A DNA stretch of 64,000 nucleotides from Monomorium pharaonis (Eukaryota; Arthropoda; Insecta; Hymenoptera; Formicidae): the NCBI RefSeq assembly GCF_013373865.1, contig NC_050474.1, forward strand, positions 5,183,561 to 5,247,560, read 5' to 3'. The notes under the pieces were generated by a model, which had not been told where the DNA came from, made no database searches, and saw only the letters and a list, made by a program, of their open reading frames with translations. Below, piece by piece: positions 26,601 through 40,814 of the stretch (position 1 is its first letter; each line of letters opens with the position of its first letter). Both the position numbers and the translations under genes were made by a program.

Positions 26601-29600
26601 CCCGCGCCAGTTTATCTACAAATAAAGGGATACATATAATCCACGATGGTTCTATGTAGCCAACATCTAACACGGACTCCACTGTAACGTCCTCCTCCTC
26701 GTATATGTTGCATCTATTTCTCGCATCAAGTCTGTGACGTTGTCATGAACCTTCGCTCACAAGCGCATAGAATTCATCCCCCTTTACTTGTATGGAATAT
26801 AGCGAAATTTACACAAACCGCATGGATATACGTATTATGCCCACTATATCAAATATTGCGGCTAGCCGTGCTGTTCGCTTCATTAATTTATGCATCTAAA
26901 CGTGAAGAAGTATGTCTTTCCCGTTGTGTTAAATTATGGAAATAATTGTCAACTAATTTTACAGTGTGCTAAACAAATATATTCTTACGCTAAAAGTACT
27001 AAGCGATAATCATAGAAATTTCTTGTAGATTTTCTTATAGAAAATAAAATTTTGACATTTTTTGACATTTTAATAATTATATCCTTTATAGCAGTAAAAC
27101 ATTTTTTAGCTTCGATAATCACGTTCCTCATTTTCATAAGTAATTTAGTCGTTTAAGCTTTTCAAGGTTTTACCTTTGAATAAATTATGCGATAAATTAT
27201 TTAATGTGTACACACAAACATATCATGTATATGTTGATACAGACATTTATCCATTTAATAATTCATCACATAGAACATTTATCCAAAGAACATCATATAG
27301 AACAATTAACTCTTTACGATTAAAAAAAATGTCGATACTTCCAGTTATAGCCTGCAAACGTATTTGTTTTATAATCACAACATAGAGGTAAAAAATCAAG
27401 TGCATGCAAACGGAAGATTCAAAAGGGGGACTGAAGTATATCAGCCGCAAGCATGGCTGACGAATCTGAGAGTAGATGTGTGTGGAGCAAGTCGCGACGC
27501 AGTACAACGGAAACACTTTAAGTGCATCTAACCATCGTAACGAGTCCGTTTGAAGTAGTAACGTAACGCAACGACAATTTCGCCTCTATGCGACGAAAAC
27601 CACCAGTAGTAACCGCGACGGGGAGCGAGCGCTTCATCAAAATGTCGCTCTATATACGCGGCCGTCTATTTCTCGTATTGAGTCCGTGACATTAAAGATG
27701 GGTGAACGCGTTCTCGCAAATGGCAGATCCGGCACAAGGGAGCTGCCTCGTTTTGCCTCGCACAGAGAACGATCCTCCACCCCGTGTGCCGGCTTCCAAC
27801 GCGCCCCTCGCCGCTCCCCCCTCCCCCTCCCCTTCCCACTGCCGTTTCCTCTTTCGCGCGGAGATATTCTTAGGACGCCGACATTCAGGAACTCCGAGCG
27901 CAAAAAGTAGAAGCCGTCAAGTTCTTCTCGAGGCGAACGCCCGCCGTCGACCATCCTGTGTCACTCACCCTCGTTCGCCATTTGGCGCTATCTTTCCACG
28001 TCTACGTGTATCGGCCGTGCGTCTTACGGCCCCGCGTGCGTGTGTGTTTATATTTTTATTCATCGTCGCGTTGTGATCTCACTTCCTTCCCGGCGCGCCA
28101 GACGAGGTCGGCGTACGAGAGCGCCAGATGGGGAGGGTAAATGGTGCTTGAGGGGGAGGAAAGGAGAAAGAAATCCGGCGAGATGACAAGTAATAATAAT
28201 GGGGGCGCCGAAGAACGGGAAAATATCAACTGCTTCGTACCGTCTGCGGCAGGGCGCCCGAGGCAGGGCGGGGGAGAAACGAGATGGACGAGAAAGGGTG
28301 GGAAGGGCCCTTCTGGTGATTAATGAAATGCATTAACTCCTTCCCCCTGAAGACGGGGAAAAGAGCGAGCCTGAGAAAAGACCGCCGGCTACGAGATCGC
28401 TTCGCCGTTTCGAGAGTCTGCGGGGGCTATTGATACGTCCGCGTACACAAGCGAGATTTAAACGAGGCAAAATGCAGTTGTATTATGCATTGTAGAGGAC
28501 CGCTATAAGGAGAACGGTGGTCTATCGAATCTCGAAATTATCGCGTTTTCTCGCATTCTCATTTTAATAAAATTGAAATGGATTTTTTCAGACGAGTTCA
28601 ATAAAAGGCCGTCGTTCATCGTTTTTTTTTAACTGTTTTTTTATATTTCTCATAAATCTTTGATAAAAAGATCAAATTTCCGTTGTGAAACGAAGGGCTA
28701 AAAGCTGATCTTCGAAAAGCATTGTTTTATCAAAATAATTCTCGTATACATAATTAAACGTAGTCAAACAGACACACAGTTCGCTTAAATCAAAGATTGG
28801 CTTTCTCGTAACATAACGTAATCGATTACAACTTTTATTTTACATTTCTGGTTTTCTGTAAAACAAGATATCGTAATTCTCGCGTCAATAGTATTCGAAT
28901 TTACTAGACATCCCGTATGATAATAATTTTCTTGTGGAAAAAAACGGCGATTTTTGCGGCATGAAAAGCGATACAACACGTTCCCGTTTAATAATTCATG
29001 GTCGTCGCAAATCCGTGCCGACGCGCCATTATCTACTATCAAAGTCAGGGCCTCGGGGGTGGCCGGTCGCGCAGATATTCCCGTGGAAGGTCCACACGCA
29101 CGACACGCGGCCGGCTCGTTGCGTGGAGGTCGCGCATCGCCGGGAATAACGTGAGGTGCTCTTAGGAAAATTGACCGTGCCTAATGGCGCACACCGGCGG
29201 GATAATGATGATGACAGCGGCGATAATCGCAACATAAGAACATCTTCGGCGCACGTAACGAACATCGACTCGTACGTGTGCCGTGCCTACGTATGGGGGT
29301 ATTGTTTGACACACAAGAGGCACTCGTGTCGATTTCGCCTCGTACATTGGGTCGCCGCTCGATTTCTCGAAACGAGATTCCTGTTTGCCAAGTGAATAAT
29401 TCTCGGCTCGTAAGCCGGCCAAGCTCTCTCGAGCGGTTTATTCTGTCTTATATCCCGAGAGCGAGGGGGAGAAAGACCAAGCGATCATTTTGCTGTTTAC
29501 TCTCAATTAGCACGCCAACTCGGCACGACCACCACAGCGAGGGGTTTTAATAAAACTCATATAAATGTCGAAATAATTCAAAATAAATATAGAAACGTTA

Positions 29601-31049
29601 CAGTTGATACGAACTCATTACTAAATTGAGCATTATAAGCAGCTCTAAACCTAATCTTTAAAATAACAAGACATTTTTCACTTGGTTGTATTATTCGTAT
29701 TATCAATCTCAATTATTGTGTTCACTTATTATTGTGTTTGAAATAATCTTTTTAAAATGTCAACATCCTTCTGATTTAATAATTAATTGTTTCATCTGTA
29801 ATTTCGTACGTGTGCAAAATGAAAGTAAACAGTAATTTATTTAACGTTTGACATATTGCAATTTTGAAAATATTATAGTATATGACTTTGATTAATTAGC
29901 AAAAGCGGAAATTCTAATTAAGTCGTGTAATTAATACATTCTGTTTTTTTCATTTGCAATGTTTTGTTGTACAATAAAAGGAAATGTTCCTCTCACATGG
30001 TCTTTTTTTAATCAGATTCTTATTGGACACTTGTCATTATTTACGCATACAGAATCTGTAGCCCAAGAACCTAAATATTTGCTGCATATTTATTCATAAC
30101 TATGCTCCTTCCGAATCGATTTGAAGGTAAGGTAAGCATCATAGTATATTCGACGTATGTGTAGCAGCTCCCGATATGTTTTGAGAGCTTTACAGGAGAT
30201 ACACAGCAACGTATCAATAAATAATAACATCTGTATATATAAAACCACGCTACACGTACTATATCGAATCCACCGGCGCCGGCCAATGCAATCTGATTTC
30301 CGTAGCATTATTTCGTAATGTATCCCGCTCTCAGATACATCATTATTTAATACAAGACTTGTCAATTAAACATTATGATATATTTGTGAATATCGTGATC
30401 CTAAAGATACTTGTATATCGTTAAAGTTATATATATAACGTTATATATTATCATTTCAATACATCAAATCTTTTTCTTTTTACGAGAGCGACTTACGTTA
30501 CTTCAAGCAACGTTTAAATATCATGCTTTTTTTCAGTATTCTCAAATCATCGTATCGGCGAAGCTTGTATCCGCGGTTACCCTCGCCGCGAGCGAAAAAA
30601 ACTCTGAAAAAGAGGAATTGCTCTCTCGGCCCTCGGCACAGAGTAAGAGAGGATGGTCTGTCACCGTGATAAATTCACCACCTCCAATCCTTCGTAGCGA
30701 CGGAAAATATTTCTATCGACTAGGGAGATCGCGCGTACGGGATAGGGACATGGAAGAAGTGAAAAAGAAGAAAAAAGGGAAGAAGAAGAAAAGCGCCGGG
30801 GCAACGACGGATGCATCGGAGGGGGATGCAACCCCGTCGAAAGATAGAAACGCATCGGGTGAGAGATACCTCGCGCCTCCCGACGGCCGGATCCGCAAAC
30901 TGGTTTCTGGCGTTTCGTTATACGGCGAAACGCCACGTCTGGAGGGTCGGTAGCGGTGGAGGATCGGGGATGGTCGAGAGATAGAAAGGGGCGGTTTTGC
31001 TACCCTGCCGTATTGCGACGTTGTGTATACGATTGTGCAGCTGCGCGAG

Positions 31050-31100
31050 AAGGAAAGAGAAGCAAGGAGAGGGAGAGGGAGGGGGGGAGAGAGAGAGAGA
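31050..31100. repeat. GA-rich purine tract
   Basis: Imperfect AG/GGAG units ending in a perfect GA run. Confidence 0.75.
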
Positions 31101-34100
31101 CATGCAATCTGGATGCATCGAAGAGAAGCGGGAATGGTGGAAGGGAGAGAGTCAGGACTCTGAAGGGGTTGCGCGAGTGGGCCCCGTCGGTGGCAGGGGT
31201 AGCTATAAAATACAATTTCAGGGGTGTCGGTTTAATACCACGCATACCGCGCAAATATTTCATCTATTATCTACATTTCGTAGATACGTAGGCATTCGCC
31301 GAGCGGTGTGCGGCTCGGCGGGGCTGTAAACGGGGTTGCGCGTAGAGTAAATGGCTGGTAATGTGTGTGTATGTGCGTGTGTATGTGTGTACGCGAGGCT
31401 ACGCGAATATTCCTCCGGTACCTAGGACTCCGTCCTGCTCGCTTGCTTCCTCCGTTGTTCGGGTTACTACACCGGCAGCGTCGAAGCATCCCCTTCGTGC
31501 GTGTATTACGACCGCGTAAATCAGTGCGTTTTAATTCACCGGCCTCGGTACGATTTCACCACGCGGAAGCCAGCGATGATAATTACAAAGTAACAAGATA
31601 AAGGTATCATAAGCAGGAAGGAGAGAAAATTTTCTATAACACAAACATTGAAAACGCACACTGATAATTAATTGTGTATGTTCATTAACTGTTTAATTAA
31701 TATCGTGGGGAAATTTCGTGGACGTCTAAAAGATGAAAGACTAAAAACTTTACTGGTGTTATTTTTGTATGAAAAAAATCACTTTTAAATGCTACAAATT
31801 AGCACGTGAGAAATAGATTCCATTAGTTCCAAATCAGCTTTCCTTTCTTGCTTAATCGCAATTTTGAAACAATTTATTCTTTCCAAATATTCCAGGCATT
31901 ATATATTAAAATATATTACAGACGCGATGTATGAAAATACGTATGAATACTCGAAACTCATTTATCGAGTAAAAATTATCGCTTAAAATTCGAAGTAATG
32001 GGCATACCCTGTATCCCATCGAACAATTCATTCAATGCAGATTTGATGCAACAATTTAAAGAACGCAGTTATAATAAAAATTAGTAATTATGATATATAA
32101 TTTACGAAACTCGTATGCGCGCGAATAAACGATGTGTGTTCCGAATACGCCTCGAAAATATTCGACGACATGTTGACGCTTTTCTCATCGTGCTTTTCCA
32201 ATCCATCTGCGCCAGTCGTAATCACCGTTAATTACGTCATACGCATTATTGATCAAGGTTTAAAAACGCATTACTCCCGAAATCGATTTAGCAGGGACAT
32301 TACTGACATTATTATTAATGATGCTGGTGAAATCAATTTCGCAATGCACATTGTGCGCGGATAAATGAAAAGATCCTTACTTGCTCGCGATTGCATTGCC
32401 GTAGGAGCGTTATTAAACGCTTAATTTACATCTAAACTGTTAAAAATATTTTGCATTATCACATGTGTTGCTTTAACTGTAATGCTACTCTGAGTGAATT
32501 TTCATCGGAGTGCTAATTTAACTTTAATTAATACAGTTTTTGCTGTTAGTATTTTAATATACAGCTTTAAATAAATAACATTTAATAACATTTTTTCACA
32601 TTAAAATAATGTAAGTTCAGTTATTCTAACGCATTGCAACATAAAAAAATAGAAAGCAGATATAAAATGGACATAAAAAAGTGTAAATTATGTTAGGTGA
32701 AATTTTACTCAGAGTAGTATTTAATGTCGGAAAGATATGAGTAGCATTCCAGGGAATTAATATATTATTATATCGCGAAGAAATTTTGTTGGCTCATTTA
32801 ATTCGATAAAATTCTAAGAAAAAAAAAAATCTTCCCCGCAATCCCGCGATAGCTCGGGAGTATGTGCGATCTCGCGTGAAATAAAAACTCTCTTTAAAAC
32901 GTCGTTCCACGCAATTTCATTGGCGAACAATCTGCACGCGAGCGTTCCATGCAAAAACATGTTTAGCTGATGAAAAGCTTGAGTTAAATAAATTTCACGA
33001 TGGCATAGGCGAACTATTGTGGGCCACTGTATATGCGACGTGCCTGTCTCGGCACGTACACGACAATGGAATACTTAGATCCCGCTGTAGCTCCTCCTCC
33101 CCGCGCGCCATTTTCCATTGTCTTATGATTTATGTTCCCTGGTCGCGGTGTCAACAGGGTATTGATTAAAATACACACATAGCCGTGTGCCCGGGCGTGC
33201 ATACAGATTTATGCACACACCCCAGCCGGCCGGAGTATGTGACATCGCCGTACCTTGTAAATCGACCCCCTCGCCCTCCCTCGAATCCCCCTTCCTCCCT
33301 CCCTCTGTCGCGCCGGAGCGCTGATCGTGTTAACCGTGTAAAAAGCGCCAGGCACGCTTCCAGGTCGAATCGTTTATGCGAGGAGACACCGAACATCCTT
33401 ATACGGACCTACGACTACTGCAGGCGGTGACGTGGGAGGGAAAGCGGTATCTGAAATCCTACCAGGAAGCACACCGGAGTGCGCATCGATGGTCCTTCCG
33501 CCATTCTCCCTGCCGCCGGCGTACGTTCCACCCTATCCCCCTTCCCCCTCCCTCCCCCCCCCTCGAGAATACTTGGCTGTAAAGTTTATTTTCTTCCTCG
33601 TCGAGCAATGCAACCAGCCGTGGCATTCGCAGAATTATGCCACGCAAGTTGAACGGAGGAGCGAGGCGCTTTCTTGCCGGTGCGGCGCCGCGGCGCCCCG
33701 CGCCCTCGGCGGCGCGCGCGACGGTGAATGCGCGGATGCAAATCGCGGGAGGAAGTTTGTTGCGCCGATGGAATTTGCGGAAGAAGAGAAAGAGACCAAG
33801 GAACAGAAAGAGAGAAAGAGAAAGAGAGAAAGCGAGAGAAAGAGGGAGTCATATTTCGATTTTACGTCGGGCGCAATTTGCGTCCGTAAGTCGCGGCACG
33901 ATGCATCAAAACGGTGGATCGCGCTCGCACGCCGCTGCGCCAAGAACGCCACGCGGGCGCTATAATCCATTATGCGCGCCATCCATTTAATTTTAATATC
34001 GTAACGAGGCTCTGACGGGCGTTAATTCGCCGAGACAAGTTATGAAAAATCGCGGACGGATCTGCGATGATAAAAACGCGCGGCCGCGACTACCTATAGC

Positions 34101-35507
34101 GACTCAATTCACGCTCCGGAGTAAACGCCCGCGAGTTATCGGCGGCTTGGATACACACAACGTTACAATTTTCTTTCGCCTCGTATGTATTTAGCATGAT
34201 TCAGTAAACCATAATTTGCGCGATATTATGCGAATGCTGTGCCCGTATACAATGACGTGATACGAAAGCGATAAAATCAAACCGAATAGAAAAACCGTGG
34301 TGTTATAATGTTAAATGCTTCGAAAGAGACGTTTACACACGGAAGTATAACGATAATTTTGTCAAAGTATGTAAGAATTTAGATACACAACTAAAACTAA
34401 TTTTATTCAACTATTAAATTAATTATGTAGGGTAGTCAAATTATTTAATAGAGTGCCAAAACATTTTGCAGCATTATTATCAAGCTCGACGTTTTATATA
34501 ATTAATTCAGCAGAACCATTAAAGAACGGTAAAAATAAACAAAATAAACGACGTTATATTGTTAAAATATGTATGGTCGCGATAAAACCTACGACGCCAG
34601 ATATTATATTTGACGTGATGTCGCATGCAATTTAGATTGTTATTTAGACTATTACTTTAAGCTAAAATTAATCACAAACAAAAGAAAAATGGAGCTCAAC
34701 GATTACCTCGTTTTTAAGCGAAATATACTAATTATTCTATGGCAATTAGAAAGCTGGAAATTTATTAACTAGCTGTCTAGTAGCATTGTTTCGCTTACTT
34801 CGATGCACGGGGGGAGCATTACCGTAAGTAATTTACACTGTCGGTTCGCATTTTCTTCATTACTCTTGCTCTCCGTTAAAACACTTCCTCGTTATTCATA
34901 CTCACGCTGCTTCTTTTACTTTTTGTCATTCTCAATGGAGCGCGTATTTATAATCCCTGTATTACGTATTACGGACGATCCCTGCAATAATTATTTATAT
35001 GTATGCGAGCGTTACACGATAAGAATAGCCCCCAGGAATGTCGCGCTTGGAAAAAAAAAAACTATCGTTGTTGAATTACAAATTGTGAACATATACAGCT
35101 CTCCGTGTGGTAAGAGGTACGATGGAGAAAAAGAGTTATTAATTGTGTTTAGAAAACGGCTCCGGAAAGCTAACATCCATTACTTATCCAGCCGGATATG
35201 ACAACTCATCGTTCTTATAAATTCCAACTTAAGATTGGAGAGAAAAGGGTGCTTTTCACCACCCTATCCTATGACGACATAGACGCATCCGCTGGCGCGA
35301 ATACTCGGCGAGTCGAGGAAGTGACTCGTTATCTTAAGAGAGTCATTTCGTCCCCTTCGTCTTTTTCCTCCCCCGTAGAGGCTCCGCTCTCGACTTTTCA
35401 CTCTCGACTCGAGTGCCATCCGCTACAGCCGTCGTCGTCGACGCCGCCGTCGCCACCACCACCACCCCTTCAAGCTTTGTCCGGGTATCGCCCGGCAAAA
35501 CCGATAC

Positions 35508-35540
35508 TCTTCTCTCTTTCTCTCTCTCTCTCCCTCTCGC
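35508..35540. repeat. CT microsatellite
   Basis: CT tract with a few T and C interruptions. Confidence 0.85.
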
Positions 35541-37004
35541 TCTCAACGGCGTTTTATTTATTATCCGCGGTTACTTCAGCGTTACCGCAGCATCCGGACA
35601 AGGCTCTCCGTTTTCGATCGCCACGTGGAGTATTCGATGCGTGAAGCGTGTAATCATCATGACCCGAAACCGCATGTCTAATCCCTGCCCACATCATTGC
35701 ATTCATCGCAGACTGGTCTTTTAACGAGAGCTTTCATTAATTGCAACGCTCCGCTTTTCAGAACTCTCGGGCGATGTGGAATGAACCGAGAATTTCAGTT
35801 ACCGCCAAAACTAACGCGGCCTTTAACTCGAGGAATTTCTAAACTTGGAGTTCTCTAAACATATTTGGTTATTTCCGATTAATCTCTTTTATAAACACAA
35901 GTCGTGATATCGCTAAAGTGAAAAAGTATGCTGCAAGCTTTGCAGAAACGACGAAAATTAACGATGCAAAAAAAAATATGTTCGCGAAAGATACGAAGCA
36001 TCGTATATCTTTCTCTAAATTGTCCGAAGAGAAGTAGGCGTTTTTTTTCTCTTTGGAATATTTCCTAGAAATACTTGTAAAAGGATTTTCACATTACGAT
36101 CCATACAAATTAGATCTCATTATTTCTCAAAGTTCTAGGCATAGCGTCATTCATGCACAAGTTCATTAGATTTCTTCGATGTGGGCTACGTCGGGACGAT
36201 TTCAATTATGCATTTAGACGGGATATTGTAGGAAATTAGTATCGAGCTGCTGCACAGCTCGTTCAAAATTTACGTTCCGATGACACAATATGGCATAGTT
36301 ACATCTGTCGTTACGTCGCCCGGTATTCCGGTAAAAAAACGCCAAATAGGAGAGCGCGCGAACAGATAATTATCACACGTCGCTTGTTTCGTCTCGATAT
36401 CAGTATAACGTAACAGCTGTCCGCGCTGACATCGATGAAATCTGAAGACAATTTTGCAAAAATGTGAGCGCGTTAAAATTTTACTTTCAAATTTTTACTT
36501 TCAGAGTTCAATTTTTCAAAAAGAAATTACGTATTGCCCGCTAATTATAAAACGTTCCGCAAGTTTTGGGTCGTTTTAAGGAAATAATGGAGTGATGTTT
36601 AAACGCGACACGCGCGACTTACCTTTGTAAACGCTGCTCGTTAATTATGAAGTTATTTTATCCGACCCGGAAGTGGTTACATTTTGTTTTACATTCAATA
36701 ACATAATTAATAAAATAAAAATTGCTTAACATCCTTTCGTGGTATGTAGCGTAAAAGGAGCTTGCAGCAGATGGACATCGCCGTGCACACAAAAGGAAAG
36801 CTATCGCAGCTGGTATACAGTGGAACATCGAGGTTACGGGGTTAAAAAGAAAAAAGTTATCGCGTCGTTGGACAAGATACAAGCAAGCATGTTATTACGC
36901 AATAGAGAGCCAAGGATGACGGCGGAATTTCCAGTTTGATTTAGTAAAGGAGCGAAGGAGAAGAGCGTTTTACGCTTCCCTCCGCCCCCGAGTATCGTAC
37001 TCAC

Positions 37005-37071
37005 CCCGATGTATGACCTTATTGAACACGCTGGTGATGATCTGCAGCTCGGGATTTAACGTCTCGCCGAG
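37005..37071 (-). CDS. CA10: CA10-like exon C: short helix-loop exon
   Basis: Internal exon of 67 bp. The acceptor is TTTTCTGTTTCAG and the donor is CGGG|GTGAGT. It enters in phase 0 and leaves after the first base of a Gly codon (phase 1). It encodes LGETLNPELQIITSVFNKV followed by IHR and the first base of Gly, matching the region after the central sheet in CARPs (a LGDxxNPELxxLTxxxxK pattern). The next exon supplies GG to complete the Gly codon, so the join is exact. At 22 codons it is too short to be found without the family alignment, but both splice sites are strong and the order along the strand is right. Confidence 0.95.
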
Positions 37072-39039
37072 CTGAAACAGAAAACAGGTTTCTTTGTGTA
37101 TCCGGCTAAACGACAGTGACACCTTATACCGCAACACCGTAACACCACTATCATCACCAGCACATCGTCGCCGTCGACGCCGTATGCACCGTCGGCGATG
37201 TTGTCCTTCGCCATTCCTTCCCCACCCCACGTCATTCTCTCCGCCCTGATACGTTTTCCATCGATTTCCCATGAAAAGGGGTTGCTCGGTCGGTGCTAAG
37301 TGCACCGCATAAAGAGGTGAAGGCAAAGAGTCGTTTCGAAAGTTCTACACTGGGCGCCATTAAAGATAACCGTAAAACCCCTGGCTAAACCAACCGCGGA
37401 CTTTAAAGTAACGATAAATAATAAAAGTTGATCCGTGCGAGGCGCGCGGCCGCGTGGGTCCGCCGTCGATCAAAAGTTTCGCCGTTTCCTTATCCGTGGC
37501 ACGAAATTATTATCGCAATCTCTCCGCCTCGTCTCTTCGTTCCGTAAATAGAGGTAAACAAGGGGGATAAGAAGATGGATAAAACGAAGTGAGATACGAT
37601 CGGGGTTGGAATGCGCGCGCGTGAACGGCAAAGATATTTCTCTTTATAACGGACATATTCTTCGGTATCCAGATTTATGGATAATCGTTAATTAAAACTA
37701 TCGATGTTACTGCTGCACAGAAGAACGTTTCACAAAAGCTGCTATGAACAAATAATGAGAAAACAACGCTCTCCATTAGCCTTTGAGAATGTCAATTGCG
37801 ACGAAAAAAAAGAGTACATTGAAAATAAATTACGATATTTTTTTATCAAAAATTGAGATCTTCTCCGGTTTTATGTAAAATATACTTTGCGATAATTAAA
37901 CTGGCATTAAAAGTTTAACACAGACGCTGCAATTTATATGTTTTAAGAGAAACGTTCGATTTTCGATTCCGAATCTTGCTGATGTTTATAAATTTTATAG
38001 CCTTTTATGGCAATTACAATTATCGACTAAAAATGCGTGTAATACTATTGAAATTATCAGGAGTTATGAGTTATGTAAAAAGGTGGCGACTGTTTTACTT
38101 CTTAATCCAGACATTTGAGAATTACATAGGACGTAATCGAGATTCAGTTGCGAGACAGGTAAGCAGACGCCGACGGTTTAATCTCCGTTTAAATTTCTTG
38201 TAATAAAGGGACCCTAATCTTAATTATGAGCTAAGAGAATTAATCTCAATGACGGCCATCCTTAAACGTTCTTAATCTTGTCGCTCTAGAATAAACTTAA
38301 CTGGGAAAATTCGCGGTAATCACAATTTCTCCATATTCATTTAATTAAAAAAAAAAAAGTTTTTCTTATTACCAGCACGATGAAACTTTAAAACGTTACG
38401 TATATAAAATATTGCCCATATATGTAATATTTTTATTCAATAACTTTATCCCACGGACATTGGAATCTTCAACAAAAATGAACTGGAAAATATTTGTTAA
38501 AAATAAAAAAAAATGTACTCCTATATATATATATATAATTAGCGTATGTTTTCAATGTCATTATTGTTTTGTTTAAATTAATTGTGTTTTCCTAAAAATA
38601 CATTTAATTCCATTATTAATTCACTCTGCGTTTATACCGCCGATGTCCAGTGTAAAATACTGCGAAATCAGCTGCGTTAAATCCCAACACGGTACGACCA
38701 AAGTCTATCTAGTTAAATCCGGTCTGCAGTTGCGGCTTACGCCGTCAGCATGTTGCTACTTGTTTGGCAAATCAACTGTACACTAATTTGTAATTGTAGC
38801 TTCGTAATTTCCGCGGCAGTTGGGCAATAAACAAGCTCTGACGACGACGCCCTGTCCTGAGATCGTATCGATCGCACGACGAGGGCCCGTCCTTCTAATC
38901 TCTCGTCTGGCCACGATCTCGTGCCACGATGATCGCGGATAAGGGTATCGCGCCAAATCGGTGCAAGGAACAGCCAGTGCTCGACTTCGCGTCATATTAT
39001 GCAGTCTACCGTCGGACATGGAGAATTAGCAAGTCCAGT

Positions 39040-39040
<1 letters not shown>

Positions 39041-39073
<33 letters not shown>

Positions 39074-39074
39074 C
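39041..39074. repeat. CT microsatellite
   Basis: CT units with one TT interruption near 39048. Confidence 0.9.
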
Positions 39075-39361
39075 TTCTGCTTTCTCTCTTTCCCTGCCTC
39101 TCGGTACCACAGGATCCTTCGTGTCAACTGAATTTCTCCTTCCGTTTGATAGTGCGGAATTCCTGTCTTTTGTCATTACATCAGAACTACTGACTGGCAG
39201 TCACGTTAAATTGACGCGTGGCGTAATTACAGGTTAGCAATTTCCTTGCAGTAGTTAAAGTGATAAACAACCGTCCGTGCAGATCATTCGACTACTATAT
39301 GATATTTGCCAACCGAAAAGAGAGGACAACATGATGTCTCTGTCCCATTTTAATCGTAATT

Positions 39362-39400
39362 ACAATTAATTAAATTGATCACAATTAATTACAATTGATC
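39362..39400 (+). repeat. Two-copy tandem repeat, 19-20 bp unit
   Basis: 39362-39380 and 39381-39400 share ACAATTAATT followed by AATTGATC, differing by one inserted C. Confidence 0.8.
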
Positions 39401-40475
39401 GAGTCTTTTATTTTCAAAGAGCAAAAAGAAAATTGGCTGTTTTGCATGCAAATTTCGCTCTTAATTCGCTCGTAATAAAACCACAAATTCATGTTTGTAT
39501 GTAATTTACCTTTTCGATGAATCACAAGCAATTCGTGAAAATAAAGTCGTTGAAATTGCGTGTTACAAATAAATTTTTTCGACCTCGTTTGAGCGGAGTC
39601 CGAAAGTTGTTTTTCTAACGGGGGCTTTGCAGCGTGACACTTATACTTCACAGATTTTAGGTCGTAAGTCGCAATTTTCTTTTTCTAATAAACTTTCAAT
39701 TCTGTTTAGTCGTTATACTTTCTCTGTGACCTTTTCGCATTCCGTAAAGCAATTGTCGTGACGGAACACGCCATTTATACGCCACGATCGTCACAAGGTC
39801 ACATGTTAGTATAGTGCATATAACTGCAACAATTGTCGCATAATTGTGCAAATTATAAAAATTGTAGTTAGTTTATTAATTCTAGAACGACATACTATTT
39901 ATTTTGTTGAACGAAAAAAACTAAGTATGGCATATTCATCTCAATTTTGATCTCTTACAGTTTTCATAAAAATAAACATGTAATAATTTTTTTAAATCAA
40001 AACGTCAAACATTATGGAATGCAATACATATATCTTATAACAAGCAAACAGATACATCTCTGTTAGTAAAAAAAGTTGCGATAAAAAAAAGGAACAGAAA
40101 TTAAAGAAACATAAAAAGCTTTTTATGTAGTATATTAAAAACTAGGATCTTAGAATTAAAAGAAAAAGTATATTATATCGTTCCAACATAAATGGGATAT
40201 TTGATACACTCACAAACTTTTAATTATCATTAAATATTATTCGCTGATTAATATTGTCTTTTAGATAAATATATCTAATGTGCTCAAATCTGCCAAGTAT
40301 GAGCCAGCCTGAAGCCAACCTTCAAAATTGTAAAAATATTAACCTTCGAAAAAAAAGGTCTAAGAATGCCATACCTAGCACTCTAGGGTTAAGCTACATC
40401 CATAATAATAAATCATCTGTTAAGATGTTGAGATTTAGAACAGCACGTTGCGCATTACGAAGTCTTACGTATTGA

Positions 40476-40814
40476 CGCTACAGATTTATACGGTTTAAAA
40501 AGTTTCCGACGTTAAAACGTCGACGGAGTTCGTTTCGGTCCGAGATCGCAGAGGTACCGACGTTATCACGGGGTACCGACTCATTTGGATCTCATCCCTC
40601 AGACACCCCAGGGTATAATCCGTTTGAATTACAGTCGTCAACCCCGTTGCCTCCAGACACGCCTTTACGATCTATTCGTCGGGAGATCGAGCACCTGTTA
40701 AAGGTTTCTAGGAAGGATGATGCCGCATTGGGATTATTCAAAACGCTGACCTCTTCGGGCGTGCGGCCGTATTTGTCCGGATTATTTTGCCCTCTCATTG
40801 GAATTATGATTCCG
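40476..40814 (+). other. Unidentified coding-like open frame, possible degraded element
   Basis: A 113-codon plus-strand frame with no usable early ATG, closed by TAG at 40815-40817. It follows in frame a 65-codon ATG-initiated frame (40278-40472) separated only by TGA (40473-40475). The peptide is not low-complexity: it includes SFRSEIAEVP, a proline-rich stretch with TPLPPDTPLRS, then a charged helix-like segment RREIEHLLKVSRKDDAALGLF. A neighbouring frame just upstream reads YEVLRIDATDLYGL, as if one frameshift separated two parts of one coding sequence. It is antisense to the host gene, inside its 7.9-kb intron. I do not recognise the family. It could be a gag-like or other mobile-element remnant, a pseudogene, an exon of an antisense gene, or chance. 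Confidence 0.3.

Larger units (their letters stand above)
23675..37004 (-). other. Large intron of the CA10-like gene (13,330 bp)
   Basis: Runs from GTGAGT to TATTTCAG on the minus strand. It is a mosaic: AT-rich tracts (24980-25970, 26930-27400, 28560-28960, 29560-30600, 31600-32850, 34200-34800, 35860-36740) alternate with CpG-rich patches (24240-24640, 26000-26500, 27580-28320, 30860-31530, 33020-34150, 35200-35660). The patches carry several long overlapping open frames on both strands with Arg, Ser, Pro and Glu repeats, which I judge compositional. Microsatellites lie near 31050-31100 (GA-rich) and 35508-35540 (CT). No exon, RNA gene or intact mobile element was recognised. Confidence 0.8.

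Noticed and set aside
30411..30953. 180-codon plus-strand open frame
   Set aside because: AT-rich hydrophobic start fused to a lysine-rich run from a GAAGAA tract; no family resemblance.
33432..33965. 177-codon plus-strand open frame
   Set aside because: Proline-, glutamate- and arginine-rich low-complexity peptide driven by C-rich and AGAGA tracts; competing frames are open on both strands.
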